This document shows positions 1 to 12,100 of a stretch of 64,000 nucleotides of DNA, piece by piece. The stretch is from Amaranthus tricolor. Its lineage: Eukaryota > Streptophyta > Magnoliopsida > Caryophyllales > Amaranthaceae. Made by a program: the position numbers and the translations under genes. The stretch covers positions 12,145,329 through 12,209,328 of the forward strand of contig NC_080059.1 in the NCBI RefSeq assembly GCF_026212465.1. The letters are read 5' to 3'. The notes beneath the pieces are model-generated. The model was not told where the DNA came from and did no database searches. It worked only from the letters and a program-made list of their open reading frames with translations. Every line of letters begins with the position of its first letter. The stretch's first letter is position 1.

Positions 1-1571
1 TTTTTGGGACTCCATGTGAAATGGGGTAGAGATGTCATTTTGCCGTCAAGAAGTGGTTTTCTTCAAAAAGTACAATTTTGAAATTCAATTTTCTCACCTG
101 CAGTCGCCGAAGGGCACTTTGCTCCAGCCTCCAGCCTTGCTTTTGAGGTAACATTTTGGAAAGAATAAAACTAATTTACGGTTTAGTGTTTTGAAAAAAA
201 ATTCATGTGTTCATAAATGCTATATTTATTTGTCATTTTAGACAATTTTATTTGTTGTTTTTACAAAATATCTTTTTATTATCATCACAAAGTTTGGTCA
301 TATTTAATTCTTATATTTACATATGTTGGACAAAATTGTCCTTATATATATATTTTTTTTAAATCTCAATTATTTATTTTTGCAGTCCGCATATATTCTA
401 CACTTGCAATTAAAATCAATATAAAATATTTAAACCTACAAGGAATCATATTCATTATCCGTTTTCATATTATTTTTTCCCGTAGTCCTACATATTTCTT
501 ACAATTAAGATCAATATAAAATATTTTCGCTATCTACTTAATCTTTATTTCAATCACAAAAATTCCATCTTTCTTAATTTCCATGAACATTTAGGAACAT
601 AATGCGTATTAGATCAACACTTAAAAACTTCTTTTAATACTCTAACAATTAGTTTATACGAACACATATACTTGAACGTACCATTTTGACACTTAATTAT
701 TACATAGAGCTTGTTCAACGTAAGATAACTGCGAAGGTAACTATTAGCACTTAACAGTCTAAACAAATGTTATTTGTGGATACTTATAATTGTGCAATTA
801 TAGTTGTTACGCCTCAGCCTATTTGATTTTGCAACGTGAGGTGTGTCTTGGAGTTTAAGAAATTTGATTAGGTGGGTTAGTTTATTGTTCATTTATGAGT
901 TGATAGGAAAATAAGAAAGACATATTATTGAGGCAAATTCAATTGGACTTATTAGAATAAAAGGTGGACAAAATGTGAAATACAAAAGCCAAAAAGAGTA
1001 TTTAACTATCTAGTTGTAACTATTGTTATTGGGAAAAGTAGCGGTAATAATAGTTGCTTTTTATTTTGATGCGATACAAATTGTAATATTCTGAAAATAG
1101 TTATATATACCTGTAAATGCAATCTAGGGCATATTTGGCACATATAACTGTAAATATATTTTAGATATCTAAATATTTGTAGTTGTGGGTGCAATAGTAA
1201 TTGTCCAATATTTTAGTTAACACAAGTACATCTAGAGAAAGTTAAATATTGTCCACAAATAGGGTTAGCCCCTTCAATTTGATTTATTTGTTTGTTTTTC
1301 ATTTGGCTTTTTGGTAACACTGCTTTAGGTAGTAAGAGTGTATAGAAAAAACTTAACCAGTAGCAGATTTGTGGTAGTCGTGGACAGCTCCTTACACTTG
1401 CCTTGTACATGAACGAAATCCATTCAAAAAGCAAGATCTAAAACTAGTGTGTGGTTCTCTTTTGATCTTATCCCCATTCCCCACCTACAATGATCAAACT
1501 ATTCTCAACCAGTTCTTACCATAACAAATAAAAATACTTGTGTACTTCTCCCATATTATCACAAAACCATC
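1..1571. other. Intergenic/upstream region, no gene seen
   Basis: AT-rich DNA without a coding region I can support. The only open frame of note (217-519) has AT-driven, hydrophobic composition and no family resemblance. The last part (about 1440-1571) should hold the promoter and 5' UTR of the methyltransferase that starts at 1572; no TATA box or cis-element stood out clearly enough to mark. A pair of weakly similar, inverted AT-rich ends near 1010 and 1205 hints at an old small transposon, but I do not call it. Confidence 0.5.
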
Positions 1572-3717
1572 ATGACCAAACAACAAGACGATGAATTCCC
1601 ACCAATCTGGACCGAGTTAAAGCTTCCTAGCTTGCTGTTCCGAGACTCGGTTCAAAAAATTCATGCCCGAATTGAGGCTGAATGGGATCCCTTACAGCGT
1701 ACTGCTTGTCAAACTGCTGCTGGTCGAGCTTTGTGGAAGCATGTCACTAATGACATGCTTGCAGAATTACTTGCAGGACGGAATCAGCTCACGAGTTTTT
1801 ATGAAAAGATACGGAGAGACTGTCTGAATCGAGCTCACGAGGTTTCTGGTGTCATCCTTGCTGTTCGAACCCTATGGTTCGACTCCAAACTTGATGCTGC
1901 AGTGAGTTTCTTTAACAACAACGAGATGTTACAAGTTGTTCTTCTTGGCGCAGGTGAGAATGTTTTTACTTAGATTTCTGCAAACTGTGTATTTTCAATT
2001 CCCTAGACTAACACATTCATTTACCTTAACTATAACACAAATTCTCAAATGAGACTATCACAGTGAGACCATCTTTATTGGTCTGACCTAACGTATATTT
2101 GCTATTTTAAAGGATTACTTATAACCTTAAAGTGATCACTTATAGTTTGAAAGTGATGACCTTTTATAGTATTAGAGTGATCAGTTATAACCTTGAAATG
2201 ATCACTTATGATCAGTGATTAATTAGAAAAATAGGCTAATTATACAGGTTCGTTTCATGGTGAAACGAAATATATGGCTAGAAAGTGATCACTTACTATA
2301 TTGGCCCCATCAAGGTTATCCCAATATAGGGCTAGAAAGTATAGAACACCAAACATTTCCACCCTTGTAGTTTTATTCTAGCTGCAATCCTCCTTTAATC
2401 GTTTGATTATAGATATTACAAATGAAGTACAATTGAGAGAGCATAATATATTATGGGTTTACAATCATCAGTTGTTGAGTGAATTAGTTCTTTGATATGG
2501 TATCAGAGCCAACGTAAAGAAAGTTGAACCCTTATTATTTCAAGTGGAATCAACTGTGTAAGCTTTTCCCTGTAATAATGATAGACTATGATGGATTAAA
2601 CTAACACATTACCTAACCATAACTCAAATGACCAATTGACGATCGAATCATCCAAGAAACAGAGGTATTTGGATTTGATCCATGAAGCTTAATAAAACTT
2701 AAATAAGGGGTAAAGAGGGGATTACATTTACAAATTACTCATAACATGAAAAGAAATTTATTTGACAAGTCACATGTTTATCAGATGAAAAACTCAACAC
2801 AACGCAATAAGCCATCAGACAAAGACATCACATACATGAAATCAATGCTTGGGAACTGTAAAACATGCAGTCACAAATAGGCATGTCTATTCGGGTTTTC
2901 GGGTTGAGTTTCAGATTTGATGTTTCAGATCAAGTAGGTTTCAGTGTGTGTTTCTATTCAATTCATCGATTCAGTAAGATTTCATGTAAATGTTATTTTA
3001 AGAGTCAAGATTCTACTTCTAACGTACATCTGTTTTTAAGATTTGTTTCATCACGAGGATTCAGTGAAAGCTTAATCATAATTTACAGGTATGGATACTA
3101 GAGCATACCGGTTAAAGTGCTTGACAAATAGCCACGTCTTTGAGGTCGATTTTCCTCAAGTTCTACAAATGAAGGCATCTCTTCTACAGGAAGCAATAAT
3201 ACCCAGAGAAGATCAGCAAGATATGGAGATGAAAGCTAAGAAACTAACCAGTGTGGAAGCTGACATTAAAGGTCAAGATTGGCACGAAAAGCTTCTAAAT
3301 TCGGGATTTCAGCCACAGAAGAATACAGTTTGGATTCTCGAAGGGCTTCTCTATTATCTTTCCAATTGTGATGCAATCAACGTGCTAAAGACGATAGCGT
3401 CCCATTGTACTCTTAGTACGACTGTGGTACTTGCAGATTTCATGAACAAACAATCAACAATGCTTTCAAACTCGACTTTTCAGTTCTACTGTGATTATCC
3501 GGATGAACTCCTACCTTCTCTAGGATTTTCAAATGTTGAACTATCACAGATTGGAGATCCAGATGCCCATTTTGGGCTCCTGGATGATCCGATGAATATG
3601 TTCAATAAACTCCGGAACATACCAAGATCAGTTGAAGTAAATCCGGAGGATGGAACACCATGTTGTCGCCTGTATCTAGTACAAGCTTCTGGATCTCCCA
3701 GTAAAACATCTAATTGA
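1572..3717 (+). CDS. SAM-dependent methyltransferase, PPM/LCMT-like (Ppm1/Ppm2/Tcmp) family
   Basis: Two exons, 1572-1953 and 3089-3717, join at CAG^GTGAGA and TTTACAG^GT to give 336 residues. The junction falls inside the glycine-rich SAM-binding motif: VVLLGA from exon 1 continues as GMDTRAYRL from exon 2 (about residues 122-134). This clean reconstruction is the main proof of the model. Further family marks are VFEVDFPQV just after motif I and ILEGLLYYL in the middle. The family transfers methyl groups from S-adenosylmethionine; it includes leucine carboxyl methyltransferases of PP2A and polyketide O-methyltransferases, but plant members of this kind mostly have no known substrate. No transit peptide is evident. 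The single intron (1954-3088) holds a GTGAGAC-type small element and a stray primer-binding-site sequence. The gene converges on TRM10. Family call is firm; substrate unknown. Confidence 0.85.
2040..2285. repeat. GTGAGAC-type MITE copy in methyltransferase intron
   Basis: Starts near CAGTGAGACCATC and ends near a short palindrome, CGTTTCATGGTGAAACG. The interior is built of diverged units of about 25-30 bases around AAAGTGATCACTTATA, seen about five times. The copy at 19549-19741 has the same layout (GTGAGACC end, then TTATAA/AATCATT units). Boundaries are approximate and no target-site duplication was confirmed. Confidence 0.4.
2496..2509 (+). repeat. Isolated primer-binding-site motif of a decayed LTR element
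   Basis: TGGTATCAGAGCC matches the plant initiator-Met-tRNA primer-binding site used by many LTR retrotransposons. The preceding bases do not form a clear LTR end (a TG..CA terminus is not seen), so this is either a retroelement remnant or a chance match. Confidence 0.3.
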
Positions 3718-6102
3718 TCTCCTTATTGTCAATTAATATATGAAACAGTATGATAAGTCTCTATATCATTTACACACCAAGCAAAAAAATAATGAGAAGT
3801 TGAAAAAGAATCTAAAAGAAAGGACACAAATGAATGCTTTAGCTCGATTTTAACAAATTCAGTGTGTCCAACGAAGATATTGGTGCCTTAATTGACTAAA
3901 ATACACCACCACCGGACCATCATCAATGACAACAACATTCTATTACCCCGGTTTAATGACTTCCACCTAAATTCTCACCTAGACAAGGTTTCAGACGGCT
4001 GGATGCACGCAGGTTTATTCTTGTAATAACAAAGAGGCTACTAATTGATTCTTGATTGCAAATATACACCAAAAAATTAATAATAAATAAATCCGTGAAC
4101 CCAAAAGTCAAGAAATGAGCTAACTGACTAATGCTTGCAACTATATTTCCTCATGGGCTCACTGAAGGATATTGAAACAGGGTAACCATATTTCCTTCTA
4201 ACAATGCATGTGTGTGTTATTACTGTACATGTGCAGCTTCCTCATAATATTCAGCTTCTTTCTACTTTCCTTTTCTTCTGTATGCTACTGCTATTCACAT
4301 GGTCCTTTTCGTCTATGCTCTATACTTAAGTAATAGGATTGCCAAGTGGTCAAATTAACCCTAAAGATTTAAATTAATGCGCAAATCAACCCCAAATGTT
4401 TACAATTTAGCAAATTGCAGCTTCAATATGACAACTCGTGCAAATATAAAAAATTTAATCTATAAAAAAAATAAAATGAAGTGTAATTTTTCAACAAAAT
4501 TTATCTTAAAGTATTTTCTCCGAGATATTTTAAAATTTTAAAGGATATTATTCCCTTTATTCTGAGCTAATTCAAGCAAAAATATCAAGGAGTAGTGAAC
4601 TTTGTTGTAATTTACATAAGGCATACAAGCTGAAATATAGAAACTTGGAACGGACTTACCATTACTGAAAAATCATATGTACTTGACAAGTTGATGACCT
4701 TATTTTACCCACTCCATGGATTGTGCTGTTCGTTAGTCACTAGCTAAGGGGGGTCGGTCCATTGGTCATGTTAAACGGGTCATTAGTGGGGTGGGTTGTT
4801 ATTGGATTTTAAGTGGGTCAAAAATATGCCCATTAACGGCCAAAACATCAATGTTTTCATCAATATTGGGGAATAAATTCCGCCAAATGCAATGAATTTG
4901 AATACTCCTGTTCCATCAAAAACACTCAATTATCAGCAAAATGATTTCGTAATTTTTTTTTGGAGCAAAAATGATTAATAAATTCTGATGATCAAACCCA
5001 AATGATTTGGAAAATGCAACCTTTATTTCCAGACTTTCTTTTGTTGTGTCGACAAGAACCTTCGTGTCTATATGACCAAATTCATCAAACAAGATATAGC
5101 AATGGAAGAGGAAGGAATCACAAAGACAAGCCTGGCAATTCATACTCATCAAGTAGTGTCATCAATAGCACACAAGACAAAAGCTTCTCTTTAAATAAAT
5201 TCAAGCCTATTTAAAAAACAACCACTGAAGTATAAGCTTTAGCTTGATTCTTTGGTGTTTAAGTTAGAATCCTTCCACTGTAGTTTGGGAACTTTTTTTT
5301 ATTTTGTAGTTTAGGGACATAGGTCTGCAACTATAGTGAAATTTCATTCCAGCTATGTAAATTAGGAGGAATTTCATTCTTACGATTATAATTTACTCCA
5401 TATATTTGAATCTGCTAGTGTAAAATTGCTACTACAATGAAAGGCCAGTCAATGACCCCCTTTAAAGTAAAGGTACGTGACCCGCCCCACAACCTGCATG
5501 ACCTGTGACCCGCCTCTCACCTACCGGCCCGCAATCAACACACCCCGCATATGATCTGATCCGCATTCACCCCTACACGGCCATTTATTGGACCTATATA
5601 GAGAAGACTTGCTTAAGATCATATAGAAATCTATTTCTGAACACAGCATTATCCTTGGACACCTCATGTGCCCAAGTTTGCACAACTCTGACTATAATTG
5701 CACAGCTATTTAGTTAGCCATAAGATTAAAATCTAGTATATGCGTCAGTTTTAAACTCTCAATGGAAAAAAGTCCATTAAGAATAATTCATGTTAATACT
5801 ATGAACACTTGTGACAAGATCACTGATCATAAGAACTTTGTCTACTAATACCATTACTTGAAAACTATGATAACAAAATACTAATTATGCATTTCAAACA
5901 ATTTCAAACAAGCAATACTACAATGGCCTATGGATGCTTATCCCAGCAAAGAAAACAAAAATCGCCCAATTAATAGGCGTCAACTAAGGTAATTTATCAC
6001 ATCCTGTTGATCCAGTGAGGCACACATAAAAGAAGCCACCAAAACGCAGAAAGTGGGAGTTATGTAAAATACCTCTAAGAACAGTGAAAGCAGCACATCC
6101 TA
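3718..6102. other. Convergent intergenic region between methyltransferase and TRM10
   Basis: No gene seen. It contains the 3' UTRs of both neighbours. Two GC-richer patches stand out in AT-rich DNA: about 4745-4830, with GGGTCA/GGGGTGGGTT motifs, and about 5475-5580, with GACCCGCC motifs on the same strand. They look roughly inverted relative to each other, as the ends of an old foldback element of about 0.8 kb would be, but similarity is low. Short open frames at 4916-5214 and 5505-5717 look random. Confidence 0.4.
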
Positions 6103-9100
6103 TCAATTCTTATCGTCTTCACTTTTATCACATTCTACTGCTTTCTCAGTTGCTTCTGGTTCTGAAACTTCACCAAGTCTATCACTTTCACTTGGCTCCA
6201 GTTCTATATCAGATAATTTCAGTTTCTTTTGACTATCAGCACAACTATCATTTTCGGTTCCCCCTTCGTGTTCCAATTCTTTATCTTGATCATCTGTGTC
6301 TGCTTCATATCGTTTTCGCTGAGGAATCACCTGAAAGAAAGATGTCTTCCAATCTCTTATCTCCAAGTACTTCAGAAGTATCTCGACCACTTGGTTTACA
6401 GTAAGTACCTATAAGAATACAAAAATCTCAACAGTCAAAAGGAGTGAGGAAATTGCGAAAATAATTAGCTTCTCAACAAACACGCATTTTTTCCTAAAGA
6501 GAAGTTTTTGTAATTTGCTTCATTCCACTAGTAAAGAGTGGAAACATAAGACCTCAATATCTATCCTATTTCTTTGCCACTTGCTCTAATCTCCCATCCA
6601 ACGTTCCCCTCCATTATTATTATTGACTTCTCTCCAATTTTTCATTCATGAAATCAAACAACCAAATACTAAGCTACAATGGTGATTTCCTTATTAATTT
6701 ATTACATGGAAAATCATTTTACTGCAAAAAAATTTCCGTAAGACCAAAATCCAAACAGTACACAACAGCAACATCAAGGCCTTAATCCCAACACAATGTG
6801 ATCGGCAACATCAATCAATACAAATCAACATGGAAATCCATCGCTACCAAAGAGTCGAACCAAATAGAACGTGAGAGAAAAACACTTCTATATTCTACTA
6901 CATCCTTATGTCAGACTTCAAGGTCTTAACATATTATAGCTGCCACTCAATGGGCGTCATTGATTTTCATATTCAAGCATTACAATAGATCTATATCTGT
7001 AGAATGCAAATGTTTGAAATCCATAAAAGCTTATATGAAACTAGCCTTGGATTTCCTTCAACTCCAAGAGAAGCTGAATGGAAATTGTGAAGGGCTTTTA
7101 AACTTTAAAGATTAAGGAAAGATTGTCCATATCTATTGCTATATTTCTCCATTGCACATAAATATCTGCAGATGTCAGCACTCCTCTATTTCTAATTTCA
7201 AACTCAGACATAGGCGGAGCTAGGTTGAGGGTCAGCCACAGACCCCCTCAATTTTGAATTTTCCTTTTATGATAATATCTACAAGAAAATTTTATTAATT
7301 TTGGCTCCTCGAACAACTATAATCTAAACTTTTGGCCCATTTTCACCTTAAACTCTGGTTTCACTACTGCACACAAAATAAACTTCACAGCCTGACGCAT
7401 CAAAAAAAGACTAATCTACCATATAGTTCACATGTTATCACACTTACAAAAAATACAGGATTCTACTAGGATTATTTACAGTGGATGCTGAATTGAATAC
7501 TGCTCAAACATAGATTAGTCATGATAAAGAGAAAGGGAAGTCCGTTTTCTCATCCAATTATCAGATGAGGTGTCTATTTCCGTGGATTACTGATAAGATC
7601 CAAGGTGTTGCTCTTACACTGTTGTAGTCTACTTAATATACCAAACTGCTATCTCATCCTCTCCATGAGAAAAATCAAAACCCCAGATTTGCTTTCCGAT
7701 AGTACACTGAAGATGGTCAATGGCACAAAAGAAAATCTTCCAGGTAAGTCAAAAGGGATGATTGCAAAGGAATGGTTCTAGGATAACTCTTCCAGGTAAG
7801 GCTAAACCCCAACAGGATGACACAAAAATAAAATCTAAATACAAAAGAAAGCCTTGGTATAGTGTTGACAATTGTAGGTTGATTTCCTGAAACTATCTGT
7901 TATGCTTCTGAATATTGTAATTTGTTGTGGAGACCCAGTCTCCAAGATACTACCATAATTTGACATACAAATAAGGTTAAATAATATAATCTTCAATTGT
8001 GTGAGAGGATTCGATTTTTGATTAAAATGATAATAGGGGAAAGCCTTCCAGGCTCAACTTCAGAATTAGCTATAACATGAGCTGAAGATATATTTATTCC
8101 TCTCAACCAACTGTACAAGTAGAGCTCAAGATAGAAGAAATATAACACTGTGACGAGAAATTACCAGCACAGAATATTTTAAGGTGCTATTTTCTTATTG
8201 TTTGTTTTTAGTGATTGTAGCTCCAAGGGTTGGTTGATCTTTGTTGTGTCCCAGGTCGAGCTCTTGTTATATCCTATTAAATATATTGTTTAGCCCAAGC
8301 GGATGTATATATATCAACACAAAATTTAAAATCCATTGTTACTAACCAGTACTATCTTTACAAGGTACTAATAGGTTGTAAACATGTAAATGTCTGCTTG
8401 ATAAAGAAAGCTTAAATGGTCTATTATTACATAGATTTCTATATATAGAAACTTCTATTATAAACATTTTATTTTGAAAGATGAGTAAACTATGACCCAC
8501 AGAAATACCAGATTAAGGCATAAAAGACACAGAAAACCTTCTTTTTGGGATGAAATGTTGGTAATAATGCAGTATTCAGAGTTCAGACTATTAACTAATC
8601 AACTGTACTCCCCTTGTAAGTTGTACAATTTAAGCAACTAAGATGATAGCAGATTGTTGTTCTAGTAGTAGTGTGTACTAGAATATTAACATGACCTAAA
8701 AGCAAGTAAACTCAAGCAGTATGTTACAACCCCAACCCCAACACCAACCCTAAACCCACTCCCCCCTCCCCCCCCCCCCCCATCCACACACCCCCAAACA
8801 AAAAAGCAGCAAAAGAAAATTGTACTTTTAGTTTAAATAACTGAAATTATTGACTCAAGAGTACTTTGGCCATTTCAAAGGTAATGTCATCACCATTGTC
8901 GAGGCAGTCTCATCAAGGAGATACTTAACAAGGAGTACTATTTCAAAACCATGTTACGCATCTAGAATTCCATACTTTTAAATTTTTAAAAATGAAGCTC
9001 AACCACAACAATTGATGCTTGTGTTCATACAAAACTAAAACAGAAAAGAGTCATGGTGTCTAAGATCAAATTCAAAACACAGATGTTACATGAATTATAG

Positions 9101-12100
9101 AGGAAAAAAGGAAAGTATGGGAACATGTATTTTAAAGTGATTTGAATCACAGTCATTCACAGGAATTAAAATTTGCCTCGAAGGGGACTTATACACTATT
9201 CTCCAGCAAAATAATAACAATTTTATCCTACAGCAGAATGACCTCTGTTATTTTGTGAAAAAAGTGGCCTATTTGGATAATATCCTATTAAAAAGTGTTA
9301 GAAAAAAATAAGCCTTCACGAGGATTGCAAAAGGAGAAGCAGATAAGAGAAAAGAAGGGACAAGATCTCAAGGAATGATCTGGCTCTTTAAAAAATTGAG
9401 AAGACTACTAAAAGTGGCATGTTGAAATTCAAGTAGTTGAACGATTGCACAAAGCAAAAGATTGATTTCCTTAGCTCTTAAGAGAAACCTTTTAATAATT
9501 TAATTTCGAGGAACATTATGGAGCTAAATTCCATCAACAACCTTTTTATTTGACATTTCTAGTTTCGTGTGTTTCTTTGACCTAATCATACTGCATGTGT
9601 TTATTTTGTTGACACCACTCTCACCAATAGTGCAAAAACAAACAACCGTATTGTAAAGGAGATTTTTGAGTTTACTACGCTGTATAGACCGCAAAATCCG
9701 TTTTGCGACCATTACTGCAATCGCGACCGAAATCATATTTTCGCATTGGTGCCACGGTGAGTATTGATATTATGCTCTTTTTGTACCTTATATTAATATT
9801 ATACACTAGAATCACTAGTTTCCCAAATTATTATGACCTGTCAAATCTCTTGCAATAGAAAGGTCTCCCAGTCTCTCCCACCAAATCTAAAGGTGTTTCT
9901 TCCATCCTGAGGCCAATAGGGTTTTTGACATGTTTGGATTAAAGATGAATACATCCAGATAATTTTGAACCTTTTACACAAGATATACATAAAGATGATC
10001 TAGTTGTTTGGTTCCTGTAGAAATCACCACATTCTTTTCCCATACATCTCTTAAAAGGCCTAAAAGACAGGATTAAATTTGGAACATAATATCTCTCAAA
10101 TTAACAAGCTTAAAGGCCTAAAAGATAAGTCAAATGTGGATTGAACTATAAGTCTATAGAATCAAAAAGAATGATAAACTTAGAGCCCAGATGATAAATT
10201 TACATCACCCTAAATAAAGCACTGAAACAAAATATTAAAAGCAAAGCGTAAGATGCTGGACAAAAAAATTTCTCACAGGCCACAGCTATGTATTAGTCAT
10301 TGAATCATAAGCACTTTTTATTTATGTAAAGTTGCACATGACATTTGCTACAAAAGGTCAATTGGAATAACCTATGTGTTAGTCTTAATACTAACAAGGG
10401 CAAGGTTGTGTACATCCGACCCCTTAAACTCCACTCTAGGTGGGAGCCACTTACTGGCATTAGGATGATGAAAAGTTATAGTTGGTGTTATACTTATCAG
10501 TCATTATATAAGAAACAAAGACATAGGTCTAACCTGTGAACTCGACATCTTCAAGTAAGTCCCAATAGGTAGCTTTGCTGCTTGGATACCTTGCTCTTCA
10601 GCTTTCTTCATAGTTAGTCCTTTCCACCGATTTCGATCAACCAAACCACCAATTATATATATTTTCTTGGGGTCTAAATCATCCAAAACTGTTTCAGCAT
10701 CAGCAGTTAAATAAACCAGATTCTCTTTCTGATCATGAAAAGCTTCAATATAAGATTGGTTTTCTTTCTCAATGATCCACTTATCAAAACCTGGAATTCT
10801 TTTCAAGTGTGTTCCCATGATACCCTCACATCCAGTCAACCACAGATGGCTTGGAGATGTGCACCTACCATTAACCGCATAGCAATACATTATCTGCAAT
10901 ATGCATTGTTTAATTGTCAAAGATCAAACAAAAAAGTATAATGCTAGAAAACCATATCATCAGGATAGCATAGGTAGATATATAATATAAAAACAAAGGG
11001 TATCAGCGGCGTGGAATTTCCAAGTTTGTAATAGTAACTTATAATCCAAGCAAAGATGCAAAATTTCAACATTAAGTAACTTTCAGCAATGTAATGAACT
11101 GATAAATTGCTAATGTGAGAAAGATGAAGATTAGGGAAAAGAGAGAGTAAGTAGAGAAGAAATAACAAATTAAGAATAAGAAATTGAGAAGGAGAGCAGA
11201 GAATAAAGAAAGGGATTAGGGAGAGAGAAATACAAGAGGGAGAATTCATATCATATTCATTTCATATCCTAACCAATTATTACATCATCATATATATAGC
11301 TAAAATGCCTAACAACCTTGTTGCCATTTGCTAAATTGGTTCCACAATATTCCTTTTCTAGAAGCTTCACTAAAAGACTATTCTACCCCTCTTATATAGA
11401 TATTGTTCATCACATTACCAGCCGGCTGAAGTTCCACCTTGCCCTCAAGGTGGATAAAAATTAGCTTGGCCTTCCACCGTCATCAAGAAAAATTCAGTCT
11501 GAAAATGAGCGAGAGAAAATATTTTGTGATGAACCGGCTTGGATGAGAAATATGAATATTCAATCTGAAAAGTAAATTTGGGCTTCACAAAAAATGATGT
11601 ACGAAACTGAGGATTAAAAGTGTCAAGGTTAAAAATGGAATGAAGATATTTTGAAATGGACTTAAAAAAGGCTCTTAAGGTGAATTTAGCAAACCCATCA
11701 GCAGCCCAACTCGACGCCCAGCAGCTGCCCATTCGCATCAGAAACCCTAATAAGCCTTCCTTTCTCATCAGAAACCCTAAATCCCTAATTGCCCATTCTC
11801 TCTCCTTAACACCAAGAAACCCTATATTTCCTTTTCCCTTGCTCAACTGACATTTATCTCCTTCAAGAACTGGCGCCGCACCAGCGCCACCAGTGCCTAT
11901 CAACACCCAGAAAATTCCGGCAATATCTTCCTCCGCCCAGCTGCAGACTCCGCCTTCGCCTTCTTTCTTCCCTTTTCTCATTTCTTCTTCCATCACAAAC
12001 CCCAAAAACCCTAACTCAAAAATCATCTCAGTTTCCAGTCTCACGCTGTAAAGCCACCAAATTATTCCGGTGATATTATTCACTGCATCGGTTCCACCTC

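Noticed and set aside
217..519. 100-codon open frame near the left edge
   Set aside because: Composition follows the AT-rich DNA, no family resemblance, no splice or start context.
2496..2509. TGGTATCAGAGCC as part of a tRNA gene
   Set aside because: It is the complement of the tRNA 3' end as used in primer-binding sites; no cloverleaf around it.
6084..6404. 106-codon plus-strand frame
   Set aside because: Antisense shadow of the last TRM10 exon, whose minus-strand frame is recognisable.
7195..7375. Possible MITE with GGCGGAGCTAGG-type left end
   Set aside because: The expected inverted right end is too eroded to support a call.
8740..8760. AACCCTAAACCC next to the C-rich tract, telomere-like
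   Set aside because: Only about one and a half telomeric units; not an interstitial telomere array.
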